Source of the DNA: Methylomonas subterranea
GTDB taxonomy: Bacteria; Pseudomonadota; Gammaproteobacteria; Methylococcales; Methylomonadaceae
DNA length: 64,000 bases
NCBI RefSeq assembly: GCF_024505185.1
Contig: NZ_JANIBJ010000003.1
Span: 116,746 to 180,745 of the forward strand
Direction: 5' to 3'
A program made the translations under genes and the position numbers. Below the pieces are notes generated by a model. The model was not told the origin of the DNA and did no database searches. It saw nothing but the letters and a program-made list of their open reading frames with translations. Of the stretch, positions 1-8,791 are shown piece by piece. Numbering within the stretch: the stretch's first letter is position 1; every line of letters starts with the position of its first letter.

Positions 1-40
1 GTAGCGCCAAACAAAATCAAACGCGCCGATTCGCTGGGTT

Positions 41-46
41 TATAAT
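41..46 (+). promoter_or_regulatory. -10 box of a likely ppdK promoter
   Basis: A perfect TATAAT lies 36 bases before the ppdK start codon. No convincing -35 hexamer is visible 17 bases upstream, so the promoter may depend on an activator. An AAGG element just before the ATG serves as the ribosome site. Confidence 0.45.
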
Positions 47-81
47 CGGGCCACCTTTCCACAACATTCATAAGGTACGCA

Positions 82-2817
82 ATGGACCCAAAATACAGCT
101 TCTCATTTGATAAAGGCGACGGCAAAAACAAGGCGTTATTAGGCGGCAAGGGTGCCAACCTGTGCGAAATGACGCAAATGGGGCTAAACGTACCGCCGGG
201 CTTCGTGATTACCACCGCCACCTGCCTGCAATACCTGGAGAACAAGCAGTTGCCGGCAGATTTGATGGACGAAGTCGCGCAGCAAATCAGCGCCATCGAG
301 CAAACCACCGGCAAGCAATTCGGCGGCTCCGCCAATCCGCTATTGGTGTCGGTGCGCTCCGGTTCGGCCATCTCCATGCCCGGCATGATGGACACCATTC
401 TTAACCTGGGCCTAAACAAGCAAACCCTGGCCGGCCTGATCGAAATGACCGACGACGCCCGCTTCGTTTACGATGCCTACCGGCGTTTTATCCAATTGTT
501 CGGCAAGGTGGCGCTGGGCATAGAAGATGAAAAATTCGACGTGCATTTCCAAACCGTCAAACGCAACGCCGGCATCAAGGCCGATGTGGCGCTGAGCGCC
601 GATCAGCTGCAGGAAATCAGCGAACTGTTCCTGCAAGTCGTCAAGGACGAAACCGGCCGGCCGTTTCCGGAGGACGTTTACGAACAACTGGAAATCGCCA
701 TCAAGGCGGTATTCAATTCCTGGCTGGGCCGTCGGGCGGTGGATTACCGGCGCGAATTCCATATCACTCCGGATATCGCCAATGGCACGGCGGTCAATAT
801 CGTCACCATGGTATTCGGCAATATGGGCGACGATTGCGCCACCGGCGTCGGCTTTACCCGCAACCCGGGTACCGGCGTCAACGAAATGTACGGTGAATAT
901 CTGGTCAACGCTCAGGGCGAAGACGTGGTGGCCGGCATACGCACGCCTAAACCGGTGCACGAAATGGCCGGGGAAATGCCCGAGCAATACCGGCAACTGG
1001 TGGAATTGCGCAACAAACTGGAAGCGCATTACCAGGAAGTGCAGGATTATGAATACACCATCGAGCGCGGCGTGCTGTATTGCCTGCAAACCCGCAACGG
1101 CAAAATGAATGCGGCGGCGATGGTAAAAACCTCGATCGACATGGTCAACGAAGGTTTAATCACTAAGGAACGCGCGTTGCTGCGCATCAACCCCGAATTA
1201 CTGGAGCAATTGCTGCATCCGCAATTGGCGCCCGATCACGGTCAACTGGCCATCGCCCAGGGCCTACCCGCTTCTCCGGGCGCCGCCTGCGGCAAATGCG
1301 TGTTCGATGCCGATACCGCCGTGCGCCTGGGTAAAACCGGCGCCGATTTGATTTTATTGCGCGAGGAAACCAAACCCGAGGACATCCACGGCTTTTTTGC
1401 CGCCCAAGGTATTCTGACCAGCCGCGGCGGCAAAACCTCGCATGCGGCCGTGGTGGCGCGCGGCATGGGCAAGGCCTGCGTGGCCGGGGCGGAAGATATT
1501 CGGGTCGATGTGCGGGCCAGGCTGGCCATTGTCGGCGACATTCATATCAAGGAAGGCGATTTGATCACCATCGACGGCAGCACCGGCGATATCTTTTTGG
1601 GTCGCATTCCCACCATCAAACCCACTTTCTCGCAGGAGCTGAAAACCCTGTTGAGTTGGGCCGACGAAAACGCCCGCCTGCGCGTGCATGCCAACGCCGA
1701 CACGCCGACAATGGCCAAACTGGCGGTGGAATACGGCGCCAAGGGTATAGGTTTGTGTCGCACCGAACGGATGTTCAACGCCGTCGACCGGCTGCCGCTG
1801 GTCATAGACATGATACTGGCCAACAGCACCGAGGAGCGCGAAACCGCGCTGGCAAAACTGTTCCCTATCCAGCGCGACGATTTCGAACAATTGTTCGAAG
1901 CCATGTCGCCCTATCCGGTCACCGTGCGTTTGCTCGACCCGCCCATGCACGAGTTCTTGCCCAACGAACACCAGTTGCTGGACGAACTGGATGCGCTGAA
2001 ACATTACCTGACCATCGTCAAGGGCCAACGGGTTACCTTGGATACCCTGGCCGGCCACGCGGAGCTGCCGGCCCCGTTCAACATGCTGAACGAAGAAGTC
2101 ATCGTGGAAGCGATTGCCAAAAAGCAAATGATGCTTGACAAGGTGCTGGAACTGTACGAGGTCAATCCCATGCTGGGCCATCGCGGCGTGCGCTTGGGCA
2201 TGAGCTATCCGGAAATCTACAAGATGCAGATTCGCTCGATTCTGGAGGCCGCCGCCCGTTGCGTCAAACAGCGGATTCCGGTCGAACCTGAAATCATGGT
2301 GCCGCAAGTCATCACCGCGCAGGAACTGAAAAAGGTGAAACAATTCGTCGATCAAATTCAGGCCGAAGTGGAAGCGCAATACAAAATCAGCCTGAAATTC
2401 AAATTCGGCACCATGATAGAAACCGTGCGCGCCTGTACCCGCGCGGACAATCTGGCCGAGACCGCCGAATTTTTCTCCTTCGGCACCAACGATTTGACCC
2501 AGGCGACTTTCTCGTTCTCGCGCGAAGACGCCGAAAACAAGTTTTTACCGCTGTATGAAGACTCCGGCCTGCTGCAGGACAACCCGTTCGAAACCCTGGA
2601 TATTCAAGGCCTGGGCAAACTGATGAAAATGGCGGTGGACTGGGGCCGGCAACAGCGTCCGGACTTGAAGGTGGGCATTTGCGGCGAACACGGCGGCCAT
2701 CCCAAATCCATACAATTCGTCCACGGTTTGGGCTTGAATTACGTGTCTTGTTCTGCGCCGCGCATTCCGGTGGCGCGTTTGGCGGCGGCGCACGCAAAAT
2801 TGCTGGAAAAACCCTGA
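82..2817 (+). CDS. ppdK: Pyruvate, phosphate dikinase
   Basis: This enzyme interconverts pyruvate, ATP and Pi with PEP, AMP and PPi in the cytoplasm. At 911 aa it has the usual family length. It shows the N-terminal ATP-grasp nucleotide domain, the swivelling phosphohistidine domain with SRGGKTSHAAVVARG (catalytic His near residue 454), and a C-terminal TIM barrel ending in GICGEHGGHP (catalytic Cys near 867). In type I methanotrophs this enzyme works with PPi-dependent glycolysis, which is family knowledge, not something seen here. The ATG is preceded by AAGG. The gene stands alone and faces the diguanylate cyclase gene across a hairpin. Confidence 0.97.
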   Translation: MDPKYSFSFDKGDGKNKALLGGKGANLCEMTQMGLNVPPGFVITTATCLQYLENKQLPADLMDEVAQQISAIEQTTGKQFGGSANPLLVSVRSGSAISMPGMMDTILNLGLNKQTLAGLIEMTDDARFVYDAYRRFIQLFGKVALGIEDEKFDVHFQTVKRNAGIKADVALSADQLQEISELFLQVVKDETGRPFPEDVYEQLEIAIKAVFNSWLGRRAVDYRREFHITPDIANGTAVNIVTMVFGNMGDDCATGVGFTRNPGTGVNEMYGEYLVNAQGEDVVAGIRTPKPVHEMAGEMPEQYRQLVELRNKLEAHYQEVQDYEYTIERGVLYCLQTRNGKMNAAAMVKTSIDMVNEGLITKERALLRINPELLEQLLHPQLAPDHGQLAIAQGLPASPGAACGKCVFDADTAVRLGKTGADLILLREETKPEDIHGFFAAQGILTSRGGKTSHAAVVARGMGKACVAGAEDIRVDVRARLAIVGDIHIKEGDLITIDGSTGDIFLGRIPTIKPTFSQELKTLLSWADENARLRVHANADTPTMAKLAVEYGAKGIGLCRTERMFNAVDRLPLVIDMILANSTEERETALAKLFPIQRDDFEQLFEAMSPYPVTVRLLDPPMHEFLPNEHQLLDELDALKHYLTIVKGQRVTLDTLAGHAELPAPFNMLNEEVIVEAIAKKQMMLDKVLELYEVNPMLGHRGVRLGMSYPEIYKMQIRSILEAAARCVKQRIPVEPEIMVPQVITAQELKKVKQFVDQIQAEVEAQYKISLKFKFGTMIETVRACTRADNLAETAEFFSFGTNDLTQATFSFSREDAENKFLPLYEDSGLLQDNPFETLDIQGLGKLMKMAVDWGRQQRPDLKVGICGEHGGHPKSIQFVHGLGLNYVSCSAPRIPVARLAAAHAKLLEKP

Positions 2818-2824
2818 TCGACCC

Positions 2825-2850
2825 GCCCGCCGGCTTTAACACCGGCGGGC
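2825..2850. terminator. GC-rich hairpin between convergent ppdK and a GGDEF gene
   Basis: A 9-bp perfect stem (GCCCGCCGG / CCGGCGGGC) with an 8-nt loop sits eight bases after the ppdK stop. It lies between two convergent genes, so it may end both transcripts. There is no clean T-run on either side. Confidence 0.55.
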
Positions 2851-2856
2851 TTGGGT

Positions 2857-4107
2857 TCATTCCGCCGCTTGTCCCTGATATTTTTCCACCCGGTTTCTGC
2901 CGGAATGCTTGGCATCGTATAAGGCGCGGTCCGCGTGCAGCAGTAAATCGCCGAATTCGACGTTTTCGCGCGGTATCAGTGTCGCCACGCCCAGGCTGAT
3001 GGTGACATATTGCGAGATTTTGGAGTCCGGATGCGGCAATTTCATGCCCTCGACAGCCATGCGTAAAATTTCGGCCAGTTGCATGATTTGCATGGAATCG
3101 CAGGCCGCCACCACGCAGAACTCTTCCCCCCCATAACGGGCTATCAAATCACCGGAGCGCCTGAAATAATGCCTCAGGGTACGAGCCACCTGCCGCAGGC
3201 ACTGGTCGCCCTCCACATGCCCCAGATTATCGTTATAAGCCTTAAAAAAGTCGATATCGATCATGACCATCGACAAGGGGTAATGGTGGCGGGTGGCCCG
3301 CTTCCATTCCCGTCTAACAAAAGCATCGTAATAGCGCCGGTTCGGCAACAGAGTAAGTGCGTCCAGATAGGCCAGTTGCAAATGGCTGCGGGCCTTGGTC
3401 AAGCGTTTGCTGAGCCTGACTTGCGCCCAATAAGCCAGCAACAAGGCCATCAATCCGATAGCCGAGATTAAAAGATGGGATTGCCTCAACCATTGCAGGC
3501 GCAGGAAAATGATATCGTCGATAGTGGCACTCGGTATGCTGACACTGATGCCGCCCCTTATGTCACCGACTTTGTTTCCCGGCGCATCGTGGCATTTCAT
3601 GCACGGCTCTTCCAAAATCAAGGGCCCCATGTAGCGATAAAAACGTTGGCCGCCGATATCGCTGACTTCCTGATAAGTTTTTTGCCCCTGATTAAACGCC
3701 TGGAGCGCCGTGATTTCCCAGTCATCGGCTTGATTATCCGGACGGATGGGCTCCAGGCTGGTGATATGAAAGCGTATGCCGCTATCGCCGCGCTCCATTT
3801 CAGCCAACTGCCGGGTCATCAGCGCGGGGTTGATCAGAGTCAGCTTTTGCCCTTCGCTGGTGATGATATCCCGCGCGGGCGTTTTCAAATAGGGATTGGG
3901 TTGGGTCCGCTCCGTGATGGGCACATAGACGCCGCCGTGCTCGCTGTTCCATTTTCTCATCAGCACGATATGTTGAAAAAACATCTCCGCTTGTTTATAG
4001 GCGATTTTTTGACCGAACTTTTTATCGTCTTCCGCCTGATAATAATAAGACAGGCCAATCAACATCAGCCAAACAACGCTAAACATTAGAAAGCTGGTCG
4101 CTTTCAT
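2857..4107 (-). CDS. Membrane diguanylate cyclase with a heme-binding Tll0287-like sensor domain
   Basis: This 416-aa protein is predicted to make cyclic-di-GMP. An N-terminal membrane segment is followed by a periplasmic DUF3365/Tll0287-type domain carrying a c-type heme motif CMKCH. A second membrane segment (LLISAIGLMALLLAY) leads to a C-terminal GGDEF domain. The active site reads GGEEF, and a product-inhibition RxxD (RSGD) lies five residues upstream. The ATG at 4107 is chosen over a TTG at 4119 because TTGGAGTC is well placed as ribosome site. A perfect FNR-type box lies about 100 bases upstream. Heme redox or ligand sensing is inference. Confidence 0.88.
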   Translation of the reverse strand: MKATSFLMFSVVWLMLIGLSYYYQAEDDKKFGQKIAYKQAEMFFQHIVLMRKWNSEHGGVYVPITERTQPNPYLKTPARDIITSEGQKLTLINPALMTRQLAEMERGDSGIRFHITSLEPIRPDNQADDWEITALQAFNQGQKTYQEVSDIGGQRFYRYMGPLILEEPCMKCHDAPGNKVGDIRGGISVSIPSATIDDIIFLRLQWLRQSHLLISAIGLMALLLAYWAQVRLSKRLTKARSHLQLAYLDALTLLPNRRYYDAFVRREWKRATRHHYPLSMVMIDIDFFKAYNDNLGHVEGDQCLRQVARTLRHYFRRSGDLIARYGGEEFCVVAACDSMQIMQLAEILRMAVEGMKLPHPDSKISQYVTISLGVATLIPRENVEFGDLLLHADRALYDAKHSGRNRVEKYQGQAAE

Positions 4108-4201
4108 GCAAGACTCCAATACCCTGGAAAAACGTAGCGGTTCACTCTATACATCAAACATTCCCTATTTCCGCAATTAAAATAGAGGGGACCTGGATAA
4201 G

Positions 4202-4217
4202 ATTGATTATAATCAAT
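4202..4217. promoter_or_regulatory. FNR/Anr-type operator between the GGDEF gene and the Zur-like gene
   Basis: The 16-bp perfect palindrome ATTGATTATAATCAAT contains TTGAT-TATA-ATCAA, the FNR consensus. Its centre is about 102 bases from the GGDEF start codon and 134 from the zur start codon. It could also serve a Fur-family protein, since TGATTATAATCA resembles a Fur half-site pair. Confidence 0.6.
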
Positions 4218-4343
4218 ATCAAGAATTTGCCCGAAATTTCACAAAACTCCCTCAGATTCGGCCTTGGCAACACCCTGACGAATGGTGTTGCAATATAAAG
4301 CGATTTGCCGGGGTCGTTGCTGAACTTGATCACTCTTTTTGAC

Positions 4344-4832
4344 ATGACAACCCGATTGACAACACCCGATCAAACCACCGAACACGATCACAATCAATGC
4401 ATACGCAACGCCATCGCGACGGCCGAGCATTTATGTATCGATCGTGGCGTGCAATTAACGCCCATTCGGCACAAAATCCTGGAATTGATCTGGAACAGCC
4501 ATAAAGCGATCAAGGCCTATGACCTGCTGGATTTGATTCGTCCTATCAATGATGCGGCCAAGCCAGCTACAGTCTATAGGGCTTTGGATTTTTTACTAGA
4601 GCAAGGCCTGATTCATCGGGTTGAAAGCCTGAATGCCTTTGTCGGTTGCCGTAGTTCAGGCACCCAACACGATCAATTGTTACTGATCTGCACAGCCTGC
4701 CACAACGTGGAGGAACGCTCGGCACCGCAGGTGTTTTTGGCACTGGCCGAAGAAACCAAAACGGCAAAATTCAGCGCGCGACGTAAAACCATTGAGATTC
4801 ACGGCCTGTGCAACAGCTGCCGCAGCGAATAA
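4344..4832 (+). CDS. zur: Fur-family transcriptional regulator, probably Zur
   Basis: This 162-aa regulator has an N-terminal winged helix (LTPIRHKILELIW, then PATVYRALDFLLEQGLIHR) and a C-terminal dimerisation and metal domain. Two CxxC pairs (CTAC and CNSC) form the structural zinc site, and HGLC lies near the end. The short form with an early Cys and His (HDHNQC) fits the zinc-responsive Zur branch better than Fur. The ATG at 4344 is used instead of an upstream TTG at 4305; no clear Shine-Dalgarno is seen. No zinc transporter adjoins it, so the metal specificity is inferred from sequence type. Confidence 0.75.
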   Translation: MTTRLTTPDQTTEHDHNQCIRNAIATAEHLCIDRGVQLTPIRHKILELIWNSHKAIKAYDLLDLIRPINDAAKPATVYRALDFLLEQGLIHRVESLNAFVGCRSSGTQHDQLLLICTACHNVEERSAPQVFLALAEETKTAKFSARRKTIEIHGLCNSCRSE

Positions 4833-4854
4833 AGTTTCGAAACCGGCTTAAACA

Positions 4855-4868
4855 TTGACCCAAGTCAA
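4855..4868. promoter_or_regulatory. FNR/DNR-like operator TTGAC-N4-GTCAA
   Basis: A perfect inverted repeat with 4-nt spacer reads TTGAC-CCAA-GTCAA, flanked by A and T. A TAAAAT -10 box at 4890-4895 lies 31 bases from its centre, the geometry of a class II FNR-family promoter. Half-sites with TTGAC rather than TTGAT occur in Anr/Dnr-type targets. Confidence 0.55.
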
Positions 4869-4889
4869 TATTGCCGCTGCGTTCCGCCC

Positions 4890-4895
4890 TAAAAT
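4890..4895 (+). promoter_or_regulatory. -10 box of the candidate small-RNA promoter
   Basis: TAAAAT is placed 31 bases downstream of the centre of the TTGAC-N4-GTCAA site. It predicts transcription starting at about 4902-4903. There is no matching -35 hexamer, as expected for an activator-dependent promoter. Confidence 0.45.
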
Positions 4896-4902
4896 ACCCA
4901 CC

Positions 4903-4987
4903 ATGTCAATAGCTTTCCTACCGTTGGCATATCCTCTTGAAAGATAGGTCTCTGGGCGGATGATTTTTTCCATCCGCCCTTTTTTTT
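4903..4987 (+). ncRNA. Candidate FNR-type-regulated small RNA, about 85 nt
   Basis: An activator box and a -10 element lead into an 85-nt stretch that ends exactly at a strong intrinsic terminator before ligA. The predicted start coincides with an ATG opening a 14-codon reading frame (4903-4947, MSIAFLPLAYPLER), so a leaderless micropeptide or dual-function RNA is possible. It could instead be the 3' end of zur mRNA or an attenuator for ligA. No homology could be checked. Confidence 0.4.
4954..4987 (+). terminator. Strong Rho-independent terminator
   Basis: A perfect 9-bp stem GGGCGGATG / CATCCGCCC with an 8-nt loop is followed by eight T residues. It lies 122 bases after zur and before ligA. 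It would end zur readthrough or the candidate small RNA. Confidence 0.9.
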
Positions 4988-5000
4988 GCCGCAAATCCTC

Positions 5001-5006
5001 TATAAT
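5001..5006 (+). promoter_or_regulatory. -10 box of a likely ligA promoter
   Basis: A perfect TATAAT lies 31 bases before the preferred ligA ATG, immediately after the terminator. The -35 region overlaps the terminator T-run and is poor. Confidence 0.45.
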
Positions 5007-5036
5007 TCCGGCCTGACCGACTCCTCCCTGGCCGAC

Positions 5037-6992
5037 ATGCTGACTTCTCCGCAAAAAAAACTGATCGCGCAAGCCGCCCTGAACTTCGATGCGTTAAGCG
5101 AACAGCGTTTTTGCCAACTTTGCCAACAGCCCGACCTGGCTCAATCCGCCGACGACGATGAATTGGCGGCATTTTTACAAATCGCCAATGCGCTTTACCG
5201 TGGCGGCGAGCCGATTGTCAGCGACGCCGACTACGACTTCGTCTATCTGGCGGAATTGAGAAAACGCCATCCCGAGCATCCCTTGCTGCAAGCGGTGGAG
5301 CCCGAACCGACTTTTGCCGGCAAAACCGTGGACTTACCGGTCGTCATGCTGTCCACCGACAAAGCCTATACCATCGAGGACGTGGAACGCTGGGCCGGCC
5401 GCATCGAAAAAGCCGCGCAAGAATTGGGAAAAAATTTTGCCGAATTGAGCTTTAAAGTCACTCCGAAACTGGACGGCTACGCTGCCTACGACGACGGCGA
5501 AACGCTGTACACCCGAGGTGACGGCCGCAAGGGCCAGGACATAGGCCGGGTCTTCGAACGCGGCCTGCTGGTGGCCGATCGAGGCGACCGTGGCCTGGGC
5601 GCCGGCGAAATCGTGGTGTCGCGCAGTTATTTCGACGCGCATCTTGCCGGGCATTTCGATAACGCCCGAAACTTTCAGGCCAGCGTCATCAAGGAAAAAG
5701 AGCTGGACGAACACGCCGAGGCGGCCATCAGGGAGCGGGCGGCGGTGTTTTATCCCTTCGCCCTGTTGCCCTGCTGGGAAGGCCCGTGGCAAACCCTGAT
5801 CGCCGACTTCGAAAACATCGTCAAAACCGTATGGCATCGGGTGGATTACGATGTCGACGGCGTGATTCTGGAAATCGTCGACGAAGAGCTGAAAATCCAC
5901 TTGGGCGCCACCCGCCACCACCACCGCTGGCAATTAGCTTACAAGGAAAACCTGCAGACGGCGGAAGTCCAAGTGCTGAGGGTGACGCCGCAAACCTCCC
6001 GTTCCGGACGCATTACCCCGGTCGCCGAACTGGAACCGGTGCGTCTCAGCGGCGCCCTGCTCTCGCGGGCTACGGCTCATCATTACAAAATGGTACTCGA
6101 AAAAGGCATAGGCCCCGGCGCGCTTATCCGGCTGGCCCGCTCCGGCGAAGTGATTCCTAAAATCGAGCAGGTGATCCGGCCGGCCGAACCGCAAGTACCC
6201 GAGCACTGCCCCAGCTGCGGCCACGCATTGATCTGGGACAACGACTACCTGATCTGCCCCAATAATCTGGCCTGCCCGGCCCAGATCAGCAACAGCATGG
6301 AGCATTTTTTCCGGGTACTGAAAAACAACGACGGCTTCGGCGCCGCCAGCATCAAAAGACTGTATGAAAACGGCATTCGCCGGGTTGACGAAATTTATGC
6401 GCTGAGCGCCGAACAATTCGAAAGCATGGGTTTCGGCCCCAAGCAATCGCAAAATCTGCTGGAGCAACTGCTGCGCAGCCGCGGCGAAGCCGTGGAAGAC
6501 TGGCGCTTTTTGGCTGCTTTCGGCGTGTTCAGAATGGGCTTGGGCAATTGCGAGCGCTTGTTGCAACACTATGCCTTGACGGATATCTTTTCGCTCGGCG
6601 AGGACGAAATCGTGGCGATAGAGGGCTTTGCCGAAAAAACCGCCGCCGTGATTACCGAAGGCTTTGCCAACATCAAACCCTTATTCGATAAGTTGATGGC
6701 GCTGGGATTTAACCTGCAAAGCACCCAACGTCAACCCAATGATGCATCCCATCCGTTGGCGGGCAAAACCCTGGTATTCACCGGCACCCTGCACAGCGGC
6801 AGCCGCGACGAACTTAGCAAACAGGCCAAGACTAAGGGCGCCAAGGTCGGCTCCTCGGTTTCGGCCAAAACCGATTATCTGGTGGCGGGCGACAATGTGG
6901 GCGCCAACAAACTGAATGCCGCCCGCGACAAAGGCGTCAACATCATCAACGAACAGGAGTTTCTGCGCTTGCTGAACGGGGCCGACGCATGA
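5037..6992 (+). CDS. ligA: NAD-dependent DNA ligase
   Basis: Predicted to seal nicks using NAD+. Domains in order: an Ia region, an adenylation domain with the KLDG motif (adenylated Lys near residue 144), an OB fold, a four-Cys zinc finger (CPSC, then CPNNLAC), helix-hairpin-helix repeats, and a C-terminal BRCT domain (GKTLVFTGTLHSGSRDEL). The 651-aa length matches LigA, but several motifs diverge (TPKLDGYAAY where canonical LigA has EPKLDGLA). It may therefore be a second, LigA-like paralogue. The ATG at 5037 is preferred over a TTG at 4986 that lies in the terminator T-run. It overlaps thiD by 4 bases. Confidence 0.88.
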   Translation: MLTSPQKKLIAQAALNFDALSEQRFCQLCQQPDLAQSADDDELAAFLQIANALYRGGEPIVSDADYDFVYLAELRKRHPEHPLLQAVEPEPTFAGKTVDLPVVMLSTDKAYTIEDVERWAGRIEKAAQELGKNFAELSFKVTPKLDGYAAYDDGETLYTRGDGRKGQDIGRVFERGLLVADRGDRGLGAGEIVVSRSYFDAHLAGHFDNARNFQASVIKEKELDEHAEAAIRERAAVFYPFALLPCWEGPWQTLIADFENIVKTVWHRVDYDVDGVILEIVDEELKIHLGATRHHHRWQLAYKENLQTAEVQVLRVTPQTSRSGRITPVAELEPVRLSGALLSRATAHHYKMVLEKGIGPGALIRLARSGEVIPKIEQVIRPAEPQVPEHCPSCGHALIWDNDYLICPNNLACPAQISNSMEHFFRVLKNNDGFGAASIKRLYENGIRRVDEIYALSAEQFESMGFGPKQSQNLLEQLLRSRGEAVEDWRFLAAFGVFRMGLGNCERLLQHYALTDIFSLGEDEIVAIEGFAEKTAAVITEGFANIKPLFDKLMALGFNLQSTQRQPNDASHPLAGKTLVFTGTLHSGSRDELSKQAKTKGAKVGSSVSAKTDYLVAGDNVGANKLNAARDKGVNIINEQEFLRLLNGADA

Positions 6993-7774
6993 GTGTCCGC
7001 CCTCCCATCGTGCTGTGTTTTTCCGGCCACGACCCCAGCGGCGGCGCCGGCATACAGGCCGACATCGAAGCCATCGTCAGCCACCGTTGCCATGCCGCCA
7101 GCGTGATTACCGCCTTGACCGAACAAGACAGCCGCAACGTTAAAAAACTGCTGCCGCAAAATCCAGCCGACATTATCTGTCAAGCCGAAACTCTGCTGAA
7201 CGATTTCAAGGTCTCGGCGATCAAAATCGGTTTGCTGGGTCATGCGGATACCGCGCTGGCCGTTCACGACATTGTGCGGCAATGTCCGGATATACCGGTG
7301 GTACTCGACCCGGTCTTGGCCGCCGGCGGCGGCACCGAGCTGGCCGGCGAACAACTGATAAGCGCCATCGTCGCCAAACTGCTGCCGTTGACCACTGTCT
7401 TGACGCCGAACAGCCAGGAAGCCCGTAAGCTGGCGGGCGTGAACGATTTGAACGCTTGCGCCAGCCTACTGCGGGCCAAGGGTGCCCAAAACGTGTTAAT
7501 CACCGGCAGCCACGAAGATTCGCTGCTGGTGCATAACCGTTTGTTCATGCCCGACGGCTTGAATGAAACCTTCAACTGGGAAAGGCTGCCGCAACATTAC
7601 CACGGCTCCGGCTGCACGCTGGCCAGCGCCATCGCCGCCCTGCTCGCTCAGGGTCTGGATGTGTTTACCGCCGTCAACGAAGCCCAGGAATTCACCTGGC
7701 AAAGTCTGGCGGCCGCCTATCTGCCCGGCAAGGGCCAGCACAATCCGCGGCGTTTATTCTGGATGGACGCATGA
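6989..7774 (+). CDS. thiD: Hydroxymethylpyrimidine / phosphomethylpyrimidine kinase
   Basis: ThiD phosphorylates HMP and HMP-P, supplying the pyrimidine half of thiamine. The 261-aa ribokinase-fold protein shows the N-terminal SGHDPSGGAGIQAD motif, the central VVLDPVLAAGGG and LTPNSQEA segments, and the C-terminal HGSGCTLASAIAA anion-hole motif with its catalytic Cys. The start codon overlaps the ligA stop (ATGA) and the stop overlaps thiE, so it sits in a tightly coupled operon. No TPP riboswitch was seen upstream. Confidence 0.95.
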   Translation: MSVRPPIVLCFSGHDPSGGAGIQADIEAIVSHRCHAASVITALTEQDSRNVKKLLPQNPADIICQAETLLNDFKVSAIKIGLLGHADTALAVHDIVRQCPDIPVVLDPVLAAGGGTELAGEQLISAIVAKLLPLTTVLTPNSQEARKLAGVNDLNACASLLRAKGAQNVLITGSHEDSLLVHNRLFMPDGLNETFNWERLPQHYHGSGCTLASAIAALLAQGLDVFTAVNEAQEFTWQSLAAAYLPGKGQHNPRRLFWMDA

Positions 7775-8388
7775 AATTTCCGCGACGCGGCCTGTATGCC
7801 ATCACCCAACCCGAAGGCAAAAGCCTGGAACAAATCCTGCGCGACGTGGAAGCCGCTCTAAAAGGCGGCGCCGTGGCGATTCAATACCGGGATAAGCAGC
7901 CGCTCGACGCAGTCGGTTTGGCCCGGCAATTATTGACGCTGTGCCGTGCCTACCAAGCGCCGTTGCTGATTAACGATAGCGTCGAGCTGGCATTGAAAGT
8001 CGCTGCCGACGGCGTGCATTTGGGCAAGGATGACGGTAGCATCGCCGAAGCCCGGCGACGGCTGGGGGCCGAGGCGATTATCGGCGTATCCTGTTACAAC
8101 GATGTACAAAAAGCCTGCGCGGCTGCCGGGCATGGCGCCGATTATGTAGCCTTCGGCCGCTTCTTTCCATCCGGCTCCAAGCCGCTGGCGGCGCCGGCCG
8201 AGTTATCCACCCTGATTCAGGCCAGACAGTTGCTAAGTCTGCCTATCGTGGCAATCGGCGGCATTCTGCCGGAAAACGGTGGACAGTTGCTTGCGGCGGG
8301 CGCAGACTTACTGGCGGTGATAGGCGGCGTCTTCGACCGCGAACCGCAAGCTTCCGCCCTCGCCTATCAGGCACTTTTTCATTCCTAA
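7771..8388 (+). CDS. thiE: Thiamine-phosphate synthase
   Basis: ThiE condenses HMP-PP with thiazole phosphate to thiamine phosphate. The 205-aa TIM barrel shows AIQYRDKQP near the N terminus, the [24 protein letters not shown] segment in pieces, [10 protein letters not shown], and the phosphate-binding IVAIGGI loop. It overlaps thiD by 4 bases and is followed 16 bases later by dodecin, a flavin-binding protein. Confidence 0.95.
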   Translation: MKFPRRGLYAITQPEGKSLEQILRDVEAALKGGAVAIQYRDKQPLDAVGLARQLLTLCRAYQAPLLINDSVELALKVAADGVHLGKDDGSIAEARRRLGAEAIIGVSCYNDVQKACAAAGHGADYVAFGRFFPSGSKPLAAPAELSTLIQARQLLSLPIVAIGGILPENGGQLLAAGADLLAVIGGVFDREPQASALAYQALFHS

Positions 8389-8404
8389 ACCCAAGGAGAT
8401 CGTC

Positions 8405-8614
8405 ATGTCGGAACATGTCTATAAAAAAATCGAACTGACCGGCTCATCCAGCGCCGGCATTCAACACGCCATCGAAACCGCCATCGCCAAGGCCGGTCAA
8501 ACCGTGAAAAACATGCGTTGGTTCGAGGTGGTGGAGACGCGCGGCCATATCGAAAACGGCAAGGTCGCCCATTGGCAAGTCACCATCAAGGTGGGTTTTA
8601 CCGTTGAAGATTAA
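8405..8614 (+). CDS. Dodecin, flavin-binding storage protein
   Basis: The 69-aa product matches dodecins in length and motifs: an N-terminal [11 protein letters not shown], a helix with IETAIAKAG, and [16 protein letters not shown] with the Trp that stacks on flavin. Dodecins form hollow 12-mers that bind FMN, FAD or riboflavin derivatives and protect them from light. A good AAGGAG ribosome site precedes the ATG. Its place directly after thiE suggests co-transcription. Confidence 0.93.
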   Translation: MSEHVYKKIELTGSSSAGIQHAIETAIAKAGQTVKNMRWFEVVETRGHIENGKVAHWQVTIKVGFTVED

Positions 8615-8642
8615 ACTGCTTAAAGTTCCAACTCCAAAATAC

Positions 8643-8670
8643 GCGGGAACCCGGTCTTACGGCTTCCCGC
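8643..8670 (+). terminator. Hairpin after dodecin
   Basis: A 7-bp stem GCGGGAA / TTCCCGC lies 29 bases after the dodecin stop. No T-run follows, so it is a weak terminator or a bidirectional structure between dodecin and the end of the cobalamin operon. The rest of 8615-8791 shows nothing recognisable. Confidence 0.4.
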
Positions 8671-8791
8671 CATCTTACCCTTTCCGACAATGCAATTTTT
8701 CGCGCCGTGATTTCACCGGCACCTACCACCAAGCAGGTTTGGTCTTTACTTTTTAGAAAAGGGAAAATATTCCATAACGGTTTTTTTGCTG

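Noticed and set aside
1354..2379. Long open frame antisense to ppdK (341 codons)
   Set aside because: It lies wholly inside a clear gene, is His/Gln/Phe-rich as expected for a shadow frame in GC-biased coding DNA, and shows no domain.
4986..5036. Upstream TTG start for ligA
   Set aside because: It lies in the terminator T-run and overlaps a TATAAT promoter element; the ATG at 5037 is better.
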